A stretch of 64,000 nt of DNA from Methyloligella sp. GL2 (GTDB lineage: Bacteria; Pseudomonadota; Alphaproteobacteria; Rhizobiales; Methyloligellaceae). This document shows, in pieces, positions 9,475 to 18,927 of the stretch. The translations under genes and the position numbers were made by a program. Location of the stretch: contig NZ_CP054476.1 of assembly GCF_013341275.1 (NCBI RefSeq), positions 62,001 through 126,000 of the forward strand. Reading direction: 5' to 3'. The stretch's first letter is position 1, and each line of letters opens with the position of its first letter. The notes beneath the pieces are model-generated. The model saw nothing but the letters and a program-made list of their open reading frames with translations, was not told where the DNA came from and made no database searches.

Positions 9475-10760
9475 GCGTCCGCCGCGAGGCGCAGCCCGGT
9501 GAACTGCCAGCGCTGGAAGGGATAGAAGAAGTTGCGGTAGCTGCGCCGGATATGGCCTTCCGGGGTGGCGCAGGAGCCGCCCTTCAGCACGAACTGATTA
9601 CACATGAACTTTCCATTGTATTCGCCAACCGCGCCGACCGCCGGCTTGAAGCCGGGATAGGCGAGATAGGCGCTTGCGGTCCATTCCCAGACATCGCCGA
9701 ACATCTGCTGCAAACCCTCGCCGCTTGCGGCGGGCATCGGGCGCAGATGATCGGCGCCGAGGGTGCGGCCCGTCTCGGGAAGATCGCGGGAGGCGACCTC
9801 CCATTCGAACTCACTCGGCAAGCGGGCTCCGGCCCAGCGGGCGAACGCATCGGCCTCGAAGAAGCTGATATGGGTGACGGGGGCGGCCGGGTCTACCGGG
9901 CGGAACCCGCGCAGGCTCATCTGCAGATAGCCGCCATCGGCCTTCTCCCAATAGAGCGGCATCTCCCAGCCTTTTCGCTGGATGCGGGCCCAGCCGTCGG
10001 AGAGCCAGAGGGTCGGCACGCGATAGGCGCCGTCCTCGATGAATTCGATCCATTCGGCATTGGTGACGCAGCGGTTTGCCAGCTTGAACGGGCGGATCAG
10101 CTGCTCGTGCCGCGGGCCTTCATTGTCGTAGGCGAAGCCATTGCCGTCATGGCCGACCTCGAAGATGCCGCCATCGAAGGACGACCAGGTCAGCGGCGCC
10201 GGACTTTCCGCATTGGTGCCCATGGGGCCTTCGCGATAGGCCGGCCTCAGCGGCTCGGCTGCGAACAGCGAAAGGATATCGGTCAGCGCCAGCTCCTGGT
10301 GCTGCTGCTCGTGATTGATGCCGAGCTCGATCAGGTCGCGCGCCTCGCCGCTCAGTTCCTCCTGGAACAGGGTTTCGAGCGCCTGATCGACATAAGCGCG
10401 ATAGCCGCGCACCTGCTCGGCCGAGGGGCGGGTGAGCAGACCGCGCTTGGCGCGGGGGTGGCGGTCGCCGACCGTGTCGTAATAGGAGTTGAAGCAATAT
10501 TCGAAGGCCTCGTCATAAATGCGATAGCCGGGCAGGAAGCTCTTCAGGACGAAGGCCTCGAAGAACCAGGTGACGTGGGCCAGGTGCCATTTGGTGGGGC
10601 TAGCATCGTCCATGGCCTGGACGACCTGATCTTCGTCGCTGAGCGGCGCGGCCAGGCTGAGTGAGGTGCGCCGCGTCTGCATCAGCCGGGCCAGAAGCGG
10701 ATCGTCTTCCCCGTGCGACTCGGTTTCCGGGCCCGTATGGACCGCTTCTGAAATGCTCAA
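9471..10760 (-). CDS. egtB: Hercynine oxygenase (ergothioneine sulfoxide synthase)
   Basis: A non-haem iron enzyme joining hercynine with a thiol donor (cysteine or gamma-glutamylcysteine) to form the sulfoxide precursor of ergothioneine. It has an N-terminal DinB-like domain with iron ligands in KWHLAHVTWFFE and NHEQQHQE, and a C-terminal formylglycine-generating-enzyme-like (SUMF1) domain (GGIFEVGHDGNGFAYDNEGPRH to YRNFFYPFQRWQFTGLRL). I place the start at TTG 10760 because AAGGAGG (10767-10773) lies exactly six bases upstream; an in-frame TTG at 10790 precedes this site and lacks one. No egtC or egtE is adjacent. Confidence 0.92.
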   Translation of the reverse strand: MSISEAVHTGPETESHGEDDPLLARLMQTRRTSLSLAAPLSDEDQVVQAMDDASPTKWHLAHVTWFFEAFVLKSFLPGYRIYDEAFEYCFNSYYDTVGDRHPRAKRGLLTRPSAEQVRGYRAYVDQALETLFQEELSGEARDLIELGINHEQQHQELALTDILSLFAAEPLRPAYREGPMGTNAESPAPLTWSSFDGGIFEVGHDGNGFAYDNEGPRHEQLIRPFKLANRCVTNAEWIEFIEDGAYRVPTLWLSDGWARIQRKGWEMPLYWEKADGGYLQMSLRGFRPVDPAAPVTHISFFEADAFARWAGARLPSEFEWEVASRDLPETGRTLGADHLRPMPAASGEGLQQMFGDVWEWTASAYLAYPGFKPAVGAVGEYNGKFMCNQFVLKGGSCATPEGHIRRSYRNFFYPFQRWQFTGLRLAADA

Positions 10761-10766
10761 AACGCG

Positions 10767-10773
10767 CCTCCTT
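10767..10773 (-). promoter_or_regulatory. Ribosome binding site fixing the TTG start of egtB
   Basis: AAGGAGG on the minus strand with a six-base spacer (CGCGTT) before TTG 10760. It decides between the two in-frame TTG candidates for egtB. Confidence 0.7.
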
Positions 10774-10952
10774 ATCCCCGCCCGCGGCAAACCCTAGCCC
10801 AGGCAATCGTATCGGCCAAATGCCTCAATGACAGGATGGTTCCCCGCGCGCCTTGCGCGCACGTGCTGCGGCTTTCGGGATCTTGTTTCGGGATCTTGCG
10901 CCCGGCTTGCCGCGCCGCGGCGAATGGGACAGCATAGAGGCCGATCAAGACG

Positions 10953-11471
10953 ATGACGCGAAGATCCATGACCGCCAGCAACGCACCGCTCAACGCATCG
11001 ATAGACGAAACCGACGACCCGGTGAGCTGCCCCGACGGGCGGCAATCGCCTGCCGCGGCTGCGCTGCAGCGCGGGGTAAGCCGGGCCTTGCGCGCCCTCG
11101 GCCATTCGGTGGTGACCGAGCTGGTGCTCGCCGGCGGGCGCCGCGCCGATGTGGTGGGGCTGTCGCCGTCGGGCGATATCTGGATCGTGGAGATCAAATC
11201 CTGCCTGGCGGATTTCCAGGCGGACAATAAATGGTTCGAATATCTGGACCATTGCGACCGGCTGTATTTCGCGGTCGCAACGGACTTCCCTATTGAGGTG
11301 CTGCCGGGCGAAGCCGGGCTAATCCTGGCCGACCGGTTCGGCGCGGAGATCCAACGCGAGCCGAGCGAAGACCGGCTCACCGCGGCGCGGCGGAAAGCCA
11401 TGACGCTTTCCTTCGCGCGCGCAGCAGCGCTCCGCCTGCAGCGGAGCATCGATCCCTATTGCGGGAGCTGA
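10953..11471 (+). CDS. mmcB: MmcB-family DNA repair protein
   Basis: A 172-residue protein of the MmcB family (mitomycin C resistance, named in Caulobacter), with a restriction-endonuclease-like PD-(D/E)XK core: GGRRADVVGLSPSGDIWIVEIKSCLADF gives the Asp and the E-x-K catalytic pattern. The following FEYLDHCDRLYFAVA is also conserved. Its role in repair is known for the family; the target structure is not evident here. The ATG at 10953 has no strong ribosome binding site, and an ATG at 10968 is possible. It converges on actR with a 13-bp gap. Confidence 0.85.
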   Translation: MTRRSMTASNAPLNASIDETDDPVSCPDGRQSPAAAALQRGVSRALRALGHSVVTELVLAGGRRADVVGLSPSGDIWIVEIKSCLADFQADNKWFEYLDHCDRLYFAVATDFPIEVLPGEAGLILADRFGAEIQREPSEDRLTAARRKAMTLSFARAAALRLQRSIDPYCGS

Positions 11472-11484
11472 CTGGGATTGCCGA

Positions 11485-12042
11485 TTATTTGGGGGCGCGC
11501 TTGGCCAGGATGCGCTGGAGGGTACGGCGGTGCATGTTCAGCCGGCGCGCCGTCTCCGACACATTCCGGTTGCACAGCTCATAGACCCGCTGGATGTGCT
11601 CCCAACGCACACGGTCGGCCGACATCGGATTTTCCGGCGGCGGCGCCTTGCCGTCCTTGGTGATCAGGGCGTTGTAGACATCGTCGGCATCGGCCGGCTT
11701 GGCGAGGTAATCGACCGCGCCGAGCTTCACCGCGTTCACGGCGGTGGCGATATTGCCGTAGCCGGTGAGAACCACAGCGCGGGCCTCGGGCCGAAGATCC
11801 TTGAGCGCGGCAATAACGTCGATGCCGTTGCCGTCGTCCAGCCGCATATCCACCACGGCAAAGGCCGGCGGGCTTTTGCGGAGCGCGGCGAGGCCTTCCT
11901 CCACGGTCGGCGCAGTCTCGACGTGGAATCCGCGCGTCTCCATGGCGCGCGCCAGGCGCGTCAGGAATGCCTTGTCATCATCGACGATCAGCAGCGACTT
12001 GTCGTACTGATCCGCTTCGATTTCGATCGCTTGAGCTTCCAT
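11485..12042 (-). CDS. actR: ActR/RegA/PrrA-family redox response regulator
   Basis: Response regulator of the global redox pair RegBA/PrrBA/ActSR, controlling respiration, carbon and nitrogen metabolism. A receiver domain (acidic DDD at 21-23, phospho-acceptor Asp 65 in VVDMRLDDG) is followed by a short proline-rich linker (PPPENPMS) and a Fis-type helix-turn-helix (NVSETARRLNMHRRTLQRIL), nearly invariant in this family. I use ATG 12042; a GTG nine bases upstream is also possible. It lies 241 bp downstream of actS in the same direction, so it may also have its own promoter. Confidence 0.93.
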   Translation of the reverse strand: MEAQAIEIEADQYDKSLLIVDDDKAFLTRLARAMETRGFHVETAPTVEEGLAALRKSPPAFAVVDMRLDDGNGIDVIAALKDLRPEARAVVLTGYGNIATAVNAVKLGAVDYLAKPADADDVYNALITKDGKAPPPENPMSADRVRWEHIQRVYELCNRNVSETARRLNMHRRTLQRILAKRAPK

Positions 12043-12051
12043 GATCTTCAC

Positions 12052-12283
12052 TTTCTATCGTCCGGAACCGCCCCGCTCCAGTTTAAAATCCCTAGAAGGT
12101 AAAGCTCTTCCGTGGCTCTGTTCGGGAGCCAAGCTCCCGGAATGGCTAGGAATTCTGTCTATATAGGGGATTGTTTAGCAGAATCCCACTAGCGATGACC
12201 AATTTCGCCACAGAACCCTTAATAGGCCCTTGGTATCCCTGTCTTGCATTGAACCTTGGTATTAGAGCCGCGACGCGGCGGAA
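12052..12283. other. actS-actR intergenic region
   Basis: This 232-bp gap lacks a convincing ORF. It is less GC-rich than the flanking genes and contains short palindromes (for example GAGCCAAGCTCC near 12126). A separate actR promoter is plausible but I cannot point to a clear minus 35/minus 10 pair. Confidence 0.4.
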
Positions 12284-13660
12284 TTACTGCCAGGGTTCTT
12301 CGAATCGCGCCCGCGGCCAGATCACCGTCACCACCGCGCCGCCGGGGGATTTGTCCCGGTTGGCGAGCTTGAGCCGAGCGCCGGAGCGCTCCAGCAGGGT
12401 TTTGGCGATGAAGAAGCCGAGGCCCATGCCGATATGCTCGTCCGGCGCCTCCTCGCCCCAGCTCTCGCTAGGCCTTGTGGTGACGAAAGGCTCGCCGAGC
12501 TGCTCCAGCACGTCGGCCGGGAAGCCGGTGCCGTCATCGGCGATGGTGATGCGCACCTCGTCGGCGGTCCAGACGGCTTCCGTCTCCACCTTATTGGCGG
12601 CGAAGTCGATGGCGTTCTCGATCAGATTTCCCAGACCGTAGAGCACACCGGGATTGCGCTGCATCACCGGCTCGCGGGCGGCCGGCGTTTCGGGCTCGAC
12701 GCCGGGCGGCGGTCCGGTCTTGATCTCGATCGGCACGGTGACCAGGCGGTGCGGCGCCACCACCTCTTCCATCAGCTGGGTGACCGGCATGCGGGAGACG
12801 ATCAGATCGTTCTGCTCGGCCTTGGCGGCGAGTTGGGCGAGGATCTCGCGGCAGCGCTCGGCCTGGCTGCGCAGCAAGGCCAGATCGTCATGGCGGGGAT
12901 CGCCTTCTTCGACGTCGCGCAGCAGCTCCTTGCTGACCACGGAGATGGTGGCCAGCGGCGTGCCGAGCCCGTGCGCCGCCGCAGCGGCAAGACCGTCCAG
13001 CGCCGAAAGCCGCTGCTCGCGGGCCAACACCATTTCGGCGGCAGCCAGGGCCTCCGCCATGCGGCGGCCCTCCTCCGCGGTGCGCCAGGAATAGAAGCCG
13101 ATGAACATCAGGCCGGAGACCACCGTGGCCCAGATACCGAGCACATAATAGAAGGGAAGCTGCAGCCCGCCCGGCTCGAACCAGGGCAGAGGGTGGTGAT
13201 AAACGGTCAGCAGGCTCGCCAGCAAAATCGTCAGCGCGCCAAGCGCCAAGGTCACCCGCGGCGGCTGGGTCGCCGCCGAGACCGTCACCGGTGCGACAAG
13301 CAGGAAGGAGAACGGGTTCTCCAGCCCGCCGGTAAGATAAAGCAGCGCGGCCATCTGCAAGATGTCGTAGGCGAGCATCAGCAGGGCGGCCCGGCTCGGC
13401 AGGCGCTGGCTCGCCGGATAGACCAGGCGCAACGCCACGTTGAGCCAAGCCGAGCAGGCAATGGCGATCAGGCAGCCGGCGATGGGGAGATCGATCCCCA
13501 GCACCCAATAGACCCCGACCACCGTAGCGCTCTGGCCGAGGATGGCCAGCCAGCGCAGGCGGACCATGGTCTGAAGGCGCAGCCGCGTGCGGCCGCGCTG
13601 CAGCCATTCGGGTAGACTCGTCGCAGCGCGACGCTGGATATGCTGTTCGGCAACACTCAT
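12284..13660 (-). CDS. actS: ActS/RegB/PrrB-family redox sensor histidine kinase with altered H-box
   Basis: Membrane sensor of the RegBA pair; 458 residues. Five to six N-terminal helices (about 35-195) include the ubiquinone-binding signature GGLENPFSF. Then comes a HisKA H-box AAAAAHGLGTPLATI with His 230, the redox cysteine region QAERCREIL and an HATPase domain (NLIENAIDFA, DDGTGFP, GMGLGFFIAKTLLERSG). Oddity: residue 231 is Gly (GGG at 12968-12970) where RegB/ActS proteins and most HisKA kinases have Glu, the residue that assists catalysis. It is divergent from the Sco gene, as in related bacteria. Confidence 0.92.
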   Translation of the reverse strand: MSVAEQHIQRRAATSLPEWLQRGRTRLRLQTMVRLRWLAILGQSATVVGVYWVLGIDLPIAGCLIAIACSAWLNVALRLVYPASQRLPSRAALLMLAYDILQMAALLYLTGGLENPFSFLLVAPVTVSAATQPPRVTLALGALTILLASLLTVYHHPLPWFEPGGLQLPFYYVLGIWATVVSGLMFIGFYSWRTAEEGRRMAEALAAAEMVLAREQRLSALDGLAAAAAHGLGTPLATISVVSKELLRDVEEGDPRHDDLALLRSQAERCREILAQLAAKAEQNDLIVSRMPVTQLMEEVVAPHRLVTVPIEIKTGPPPGVEPETPAAREPVMQRNPGVLYGLGNLIENAIDFAANKVETEAVWTADEVRITIADDGTGFPADVLEQLGEPFVTTRPSESWGEEAPDEHIGMGLGFFIAKTLLERSGARLKLANRDKSPGGAVVTVIWPRARFEEPWQ

Positions 13661-13839
13661 GGTGCACTCGCCATAATTCGGTCAAAGCGGGCGCGCAAGG
13701 CCAACACGTCCTAAATCATAGGGCCTGGGGCTACGTCCGGCTCCCGATTTCTGCTACGAACCGCGCAGGTTTCGCTACGCAGAAGCCTCTACGCGGTAAA
13801 GAACGCCTAATTTTCGGTTTTCCCAATTCTCGGATTCTT

Positions 13840-14433
13840 ATGCCTCGCCTCCTCACCGTTATCGTCATCGCCTTCGTGATCGGCGCCGCCGGCGGATTGG
13901 CCGCGCTGCTGATCGCCAACCCGCCCAGCGAGCAGGTCAAAAGCTCCGGTACGGCGCTGATCGGCGGGCCGTTCACCCTGACCGATCAGAACGGCAAGCA
14001 GGTCACCGACGAGGATTTCCGCGGCCGCCACATGCTGGTGTTCTTCGGCTTCACCCATTGCCCGGATATTTGCCCGGCGGAGCTGCAGGTGATGGCGGCG
14101 GCGATGGACGAGCTCGGCGATAAGGCCAAGGAGATCGTGCCGGTGTTCATCAGCGTCGATCCGGGACGCGACACACCGGAGGCGTTAAAAGCTTATTTGA
14201 GCAATTTCGGAGACGAATTCGTCGGCCTCACCGGGACCGACGAGCAAATTGCAAAAGTGGCGAAGGAATACCGCGTCACCTATTCGACCCATAAGGAAGA
14301 AAGCGCGGAGAACTACACCGTAGATCATTCCGCCATCGTCTATCTCATGGGCCCGGACGGGAAATATCTCGATCACTTCTCCTACGGCACAAGTGCTTCC
14401 AAAATGGCGCAGACGCTGAAGCGCTACCTTTAG
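13840..14433 (+). CDS. senC: SCO1/SenC/PrrC copper-handling protein
   Basis: Membrane-anchored thioredoxin-fold copper chaperone, which in this family helps assemble the Cu(A) site of cytochrome oxidase. The 197-residue product has an N-terminal hydrophobic anchor (4-26), the copper motif CPDIC (Cys 74, Cys 78) and the third ligand His 163 in VDHSA. Divergent arrangement with actS is conserved in alphaproteobacteria and links it to redox control. The 179-bp gap between the two genes presumably carries both promoters. Confidence 0.93.
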   Translation: MPRLLTVIVIAFVIGAAGGLAALLIANPPSEQVKSSGTALIGGPFTLTDQNGKQVTDEDFRGRHMLVFFGFTHCPDICPAELQVMAAAMDELGDKAKEIVPVFISVDPGRDTPEALKAYLSNFGDEFVGLTGTDEQIAKVAKEYRVTYSTHKEESAENYTVDHSAIVYLMGPDGKYLDHFSYGTSASKMAQTLKRYL

Positions 14434-14534
14434 CCGCGCCAGACCTCCCCCATCCACGCCATAAACTTACGTTGCAATGCAGCGAAAGTGTCCCATTTTT
14501 ATGGTGCACTGCGGCATAAGCCAGAGGTCACACG

Positions 14535-15809
14535 ATGCTCTACCATCTCTATGAATTCAATCACGCGGCCCTCAGTCCGGCACGCGCGGCGGCCGACGCC
14601 TACCGGCTGATGTTCCGCCATCCGCTGAATCCGGCCTCGCATACCCCGCTGGGGCGCACCGCGGCGGCGGCGCTGGAGCTGTTCGAGCGCACCACACGGC
14701 GCTATCGCCGGCCGGCCTGGCGTATCGACGAGGTGACCGTGGACGGCGTCAAAGTGCCGGTGCGCGAGCGCACGCTTCTGGAGAAGCCGTTCTGCCGCCT
14801 GGTGCATTTCGAGCGCGACCTGACCGGCGTGCGCCGCAAGCGCGACAACAAGGTGCTGATCGTGGCCCCCATGGCGGGGCATTTCCCGACCCTGCTCCGG
14901 GGCACGGTGCGCGACATGCTGGCCGAGCACGATGTCTACGTCACCGAGTGGGAGGATGCGCGTAATGTGCCGCTGGCCGCCGGCTCCTTCGACCTCAATG
15001 ACTATGTCGACTATATCGTTGATTTTCTGCGCTTTTTCGGCGGCGATGTGCATGTCATGGCGGTCTGCCAGCCGACCGTGCCGGTGTTTGTCGCGGTCTC
15101 CCTGATGGAGGCGGCGAAGGATCCCGCCGTGCCGAACTCCATGATCCTGATGGCCGGACCGCTGGATGTGCGGGAGAGCCCGACAGCGGTGAACTGCTTC
15201 GCCCACGACCGGGGCCTGGACTGGTTCAAGCGCAATGTGATCACGCAAGTGCCGTTCCCTAATCCGGGGGTAATGCGCGACGTTTATCCCGGTTTTCTGC
15301 AGCTCACCGGCTTCATGGGCATGAATCTGGACCGCCACATCACCGCCCATCGCGATCTGTTCCAGCATTTGGTCCAGGGCGATGGGGATTCGGCGGAGAA
15401 GCACAGGGAATTCTACGACGAATTCCTTGCGGTGATGGATCTGACGGCCGAATTCTACCTGCAGACCATCGACGAGGTCTTCCTCAGGCATACGCTGCCC
15501 TCAGGCGAGATGACCCATCGCGGCGTGGCCGTGGATCCCTCGAAAATCGAGCGTGTGGCGCTGATGACCGTTGAAGGCGAGAAGGACGATATCGCCGGAA
15601 TCGGCCAAACCAAGGCCGCGCACACGATGGCAAAGAAGCTTCCCGACAACATGCGCGAGCATTATGAGCAGCCGGGCGTCGGACACTATGGCGTTTTCAA
15701 CGGTTCGCGCTATCGTGCCGAAATCGTGCCGCGAATTCGCGATTTCATTGCGATGCATAACCGCAAGGAAAGCCGCCTGGCCCGAGCCTTCGGAAACCTG
15801 ATCGGCTAG
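14535..15809 (+). CDS. phaZ: Intracellular polyhydroxyalkanoate depolymerase
   Basis: Hydrolyses intracellular poly(3-hydroxybutyrate) granules for carbon and energy release. The 424-residue protein shows no signal peptide, and its alpha/beta-hydrolase nucleophile is a cysteine: AVCQPT with Cys 178, the lipase-box variant of the cytoplasmic PhaZ1 class. Other typical segments are YVTEWEDARNVPLAAG and, near the end, GVGHYGVFNGSRYR carrying the catalytic His. No pha synthesis genes are adjacent. Confidence 0.92.
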   Translation: MLYHLYEFNHAALSPARAAADAYRLMFRHPLNPASHTPLGRTAAAALELFERTTRRYRRPAWRIDEVTVDGVKVPVRERTLLEKPFCRLVHFERDLTGVRRKRDNKVLIVAPMAGHFPTLLRGTVRDMLAEHDVYVTEWEDARNVPLAAGSFDLNDYVDYIVDFLRFFGGDVHVMAVCQPTVPVFVAVSLMEAAKDPAVPNSMILMAGPLDVRESPTAVNCFAHDRGLDWFKRNVITQVPFPNPGVMRDVYPGFLQLTGFMGMNLDRHITAHRDLFQHLVQGDGDSAEKHREFYDEFLAVMDLTAEFYLQTIDEVFLRHTLPSGEMTHRGVAVDPSKIERVALMTVEGEKDDIAGIGQTKAAHTMAKKLPDNMREHYEQPGVGHYGVFNGSRYRAEIVPRIRDFIAMHNRKESRLARAFGNLIG

Positions 15810-15905
15810 CTTTCGCGGACGCCAAGACCCGTTACAGGGCTATGGTAGTGTATGGGGGAAAACCGCTGATTCGTGGCGGTTTTGCACGTGTCAGGGAGTC
15901 CGTTA

Positions 15906-16748
15906 ATGCTCAAGCGGCTGAAGCCAAGCCGGGGAGAAACCATCGAACTTAGCGTGAAGGGTCTGGATATCCCGATCCTTCTGAAACGCAGTCCGCGTGC
16001 GCGGCGCTTCAGCCTCCAGGTCTCGGAGGCAAAGCGCGGCGCCATGCTGACCATGCCGAGCTATTCCAGCTTCGCGGAGGCGGACGAGTTCCTGTCCCGC
16101 CATCTGGATTGGCTGAAAGAGCGGGTGGCGGGCTTGTCCGAGCCGGTGCCGTTCACCGACGGGGCCATCGTTCCCTTGCGCGGCTTCGCTCATACGGTGC
16201 ATTTCGCCGGCTCGGTGCGCCGGCGCGGCGTCGTCTGGGTGGAAGACGGCGAGGATACGCTTGCCGCTCCGGCCTGGCCGGAAGGGGTGGCGGAGGATAC
16301 CGATCTCTTGCCCAAGCTCTGCGTCTCGGGCGAGGAAGATCACGCCCCGCGCCGGCTGATGGATTGGCTGCGGCGCCAGGCGCATCACGATCTCAAGGAC
16401 CGCGTCGCGTTCTTCGCCCAGCAAATGAAGCTGGAGCCGAAGCGCATCTTCATCCGCGATCAGACCACCCGCTGGGGCTCCTGCTCCACCTCGGGCGCGC
16501 TGTCCTTCTCCTGGCGGCTGATTCTGGCGCCGAGCTTCGTGCTGGATTATCTCGCCGTGCACGAGGTGGCGCATCTGGCGCATATGAATCACGGGCCGCG
16601 CTTCTGGAAGCTGGTGGAAAAAACCATGCCCGATTACGAAGAGGCGCAAGCCTGGCTTCGGGTGCATGGCGCGAGCCTGCATCGCTATGGCGCCGAGGCA
16701 ATGAAGCCCGCGGGCGCGGCGAGCTCGCCAGCGCGATCCATCGAATAG
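15906..16748 (+). CDS. YgjP-like zinc metallopeptidase (DUF45/M48-type)
   Basis: A predicted cytoplasmic gluzincin-like metallopeptidase of the YgjP/SprT-related family. The zinc site is HEVAHLAHMNHGPRFW (HExxH plus a downstream His), preceded by the family motif TRWGSCSTSGALSFSWRLILAP. N-terminal residues KRSPRARRFSLQVS are also typical. Start chosen at ATG 15906 because AGGGAG lies about seven bases upstream; an in-frame GTG at 15873 has none. It follows phaZ by about 96 bp and converges on the PBP gene. Substrate unknown. Confidence 0.85.
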   Translation: MLKRLKPSRGETIELSVKGLDIPILLKRSPRARRFSLQVSEAKRGAMLTMPSYSSFAEADEFLSRHLDWLKERVAGLSEPVPFTDGAIVPLRGFAHTVHFAGSVRRRGVVWVEDGEDTLAAPAWPEGVAEDTDLLPKLCVSGEEDHAPRRLMDWLRRQAHHDLKDRVAFFAQQMKLEPKRIFIRDQTTRWGSCSTSGALSFSWRLILAPSFVLDYLAVHEVAHLAHMNHGPRFWKLVEKTMPDYEEAQAWLRVHGASLHRYGAEAMKPAGAASSPARSIE

Positions 16749-16765
16749 AGGTAAAACGTCGGCCG

Positions 16766-18817
16766 CTAGTTGGTGCTGCCGGTGAAGACCGACAGCATGC
16801 GCTGCAGCCAGGCTGAGCTGTCGCCGCCGCCACGCGGCTGCCAGCCGGCCTGGCCTGCGGCCGAGGCGATGCCGGGCGTATAGGTGCCGGGAAGCGCATA
16901 GGGCACCTTGTCCCGGTGGGCGGTGAGCATGGTGTCGTGCCAGACCTCGGCCGGGATGGTGCCGCCGGTCACCTTCTTCATCGGGCTGTTATCGTCATTG
17001 CCGATCCAGACCCCGGCGAGGTAATGCGCCGTGTAGCCAACGAACCAGGCATCGCGGGAATCCTGCGTGGTGCCGGTCTTGCCGCCGGCCACATGAGAGG
17101 GGATGCCGGCGCGCTTGCCCGTGCCGCTGACCACCACCGCATTCAGCATGTCGTTCATCGCTCCGATCTGGGCGGGCGCGACGGCCGGCGCGGCAGGCGA
17201 TTCCTTCCAGACATAGAGCGTGCGGCCATCGGCGTTGCGGATGCGCTGGATGACATGAACTTGCGCACGCATGCCGCCATTGGAGAACGGGGCGTAAGCG
17301 GCGGTCAGCTCCAGCAGGCTGACCTCGGCGGTGCCGAGCGCGATGGAGGGCTGCATATGCAGAGTGGATTCGATGCCGAGGCGGTGGGCGGTATTGACCA
17401 CCCGCGCGGCGCCGATCTTGGCGACCAGCTTCACCGCCACGGAGTTGATCGAGTGCTCCAGGCCTTGGCGAAGCGTGACCTCGCCGCGATAGCTCTTCTC
17501 GTAATTCTTCGGGGTCCAGCCCTTCACCGTCACCGGCGAATCATAGGCGATGGAATCGGGGGAGTAACCGGCCTCCATCGCCGCCAGATAGACGAACGGC
17601 TTGAAGGCAGAACCCGGCTGGCGCTTGGCCTTCACCGCCCGGTTATAGGGGCTGGTCTGATAGGAACGCCCGCCGACAAGCGCCTGCACCGCGCCGGTGG
17701 GGCTGAGCACCACGATGGCGCCTTCCGATGCGTTCTTCTCCTTGCCCTCTTTCTCCAGCCGCTCGGCAAGGCTCGTCTGGGCTGCCTTCTGCAAGCTGGA
17801 ATCGATGGTGGTGTCGACGATCAGATCGCCGTGGCTGTCGCCAACATATTGCGGCAGAAGCTCCGCCACCCAGTCGACGATATAAGGATAGCCGGCCTGA
17901 TCGCCCTCGGCGCGCAGCCCTAAGGGCTCGGCGGCCGCCTGCTTGGCCTCGGCCTGGGAGATGAAGCCGGCCTCGACCATGTTTTGCAGCACGATCTCCA
18001 GCCGCGAATTGGCCAGCGCCCGGCTGCGTGTCGGGGCATAGGTCGACGGCGCCTTCAGCAGGCCCGCCAGCATGGCGGATTCGGGTAGGTTCAGATCCCG
18101 CGCCGACTTGCCGAAATAGCGCTGGGAGGCGGCCTCGACGCCGTAAGCGCCGCCGCCGAAATACACGCGATTGAGATAGAGCTCCAGGATCTGCTCTTTG
18201 TCGAAGCGCTTCTCCAGCCAGATGGCGTAGATCATCTCCTCGAGCTTGCGGGCGATGGTGCGGTCCGGCTTGAGGAACAGGTTCTTGGCGAGCTGCTGGG
18301 TGATGGTGGAGCCGCCCTCAACGAAGGCGCCGGCCATGATGTCGACCCAGGCGGCACGGGCAAGGCCGATCGGATCGATGCCGAAATGGCTGTAGAAGCG
18401 GCGGTCCTCGGTGGCAATCACCGCTTCAATCAGGTGCGGCGGCAGCTCGGCGAAGCTGACATGGCCGCGGCGAAGGCCCTTCTCCGCCAACACGGTGCCG
18501 TCGGCGGCGACCACTTTCACATTGGGCGGGCGGTCGTCCAGCGCCAGCAGCACCGGATCGGGCAGCTTGGAGGTGAGGTAGATGCCGACGACGCCGAAGG
18601 CCAGCGCGCCCAGCAGGCAGACCAGCACGACCAGCTTGATCGCGCCGCCGAGAAACGAGCCGCGCTTGGCGTCGCGGCGCGCCGTCTTGCCACGGGCGCC
18701 GGATCTGCTGCCGGACTTGCGGCGGACCGCTTTCCGCGGTTTATCGAAATGGGGTTCGATCCGCTCACTGCGGGACGCGCCCCGTCCTGCAGGCCGCTTC
18801 TTACGCTGCGTCGCCAT
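16766..18817 (-). CDS. Class A penicillin-binding protein (PBP1A family)
   Basis: Bifunctional peptidoglycan polymerase and crosslinker at the inner membrane. The 683-residue protein has a very basic cytoplasmic N-terminus (1-55), one membrane anchor (56-82), a GT51 glycosyltransferase domain with catalytic Glu 137 in ATEDRRFY and GGSTITQQLAKN (168-179), and a transpeptidase domain with SAFK (Ser 403), SIN (456-458) and KTGT (580-583). The Asn/Ser/Trp-rich C-terminus is short. It is closer to the Mrc/PbpC-type single-gene enzymes than to PBP2. The gene stands alone between convergent and divergent neighbours. Confidence 0.92.
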   Translation of the reverse strand: MATQRKKRPAGRGASRSERIEPHFDKPRKAVRRKSGSRSGARGKTARRDAKRGSFLGGAIKLVVLVCLLGALAFGVVGIYLTSKLPDPVLLALDDRPPNVKVVAADGTVLAEKGLRRGHVSFAELPPHLIEAVIATEDRRFYSHFGIDPIGLARAAWVDIMAGAFVEGGSTITQQLAKNLFLKPDRTIARKLEEMIYAIWLEKRFDKEQILELYLNRVYFGGGAYGVEAASQRYFGKSARDLNLPESAMLAGLLKAPSTYAPTRSRALANSRLEIVLQNMVEAGFISQAEAKQAAAEPLGLRAEGDQAGYPYIVDWVAELLPQYVGDSHGDLIVDTTIDSSLQKAAQTSLAERLEKEGKEKNASEGAIVVLSPTGAVQALVGGRSYQTSPYNRAVKAKRQPGSAFKPFVYLAAMEAGYSPDSIAYDSPVTVKGWTPKNYEKSYRGEVTLRQGLEHSINSVAVKLVAKIGAARVVNTAHRLGIESTLHMQPSIALGTAEVSLLELTAAYAPFSNGGMRAQVHVIQRIRNADGRTLYVWKESPAAPAVAPAQIGAMNDMLNAVVVSGTGKRAGIPSHVAGGKTGTTQDSRDAWFVGYTAHYLAGVWIGNDDNSPMKKVTGGTIPAEVWHDTMLTAHRDKVPYALPGTYTPGIASAAGQAGWQPRGGGDSSAWLQRMLSVFTGSTN

Positions 18818-18927
18818 TCGCTCTGTCGGCCTGGTCCGTCAAGTGTACGATTTACCGGAATCTTGCCGCGAGCATAGAATTGCGGTCTTGCTAACGCGTT
18901 AAGCCGAAACCTTCGAAAAAGCCATCT

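Noticed and set aside
12171-12641. 156-codon frame on the plus strand at the actS 3' end
   Set aside because: Overlaps the conserved HATPase region of actS on the other strand, low-complexity Ser/Arg product, no ribosome binding site.
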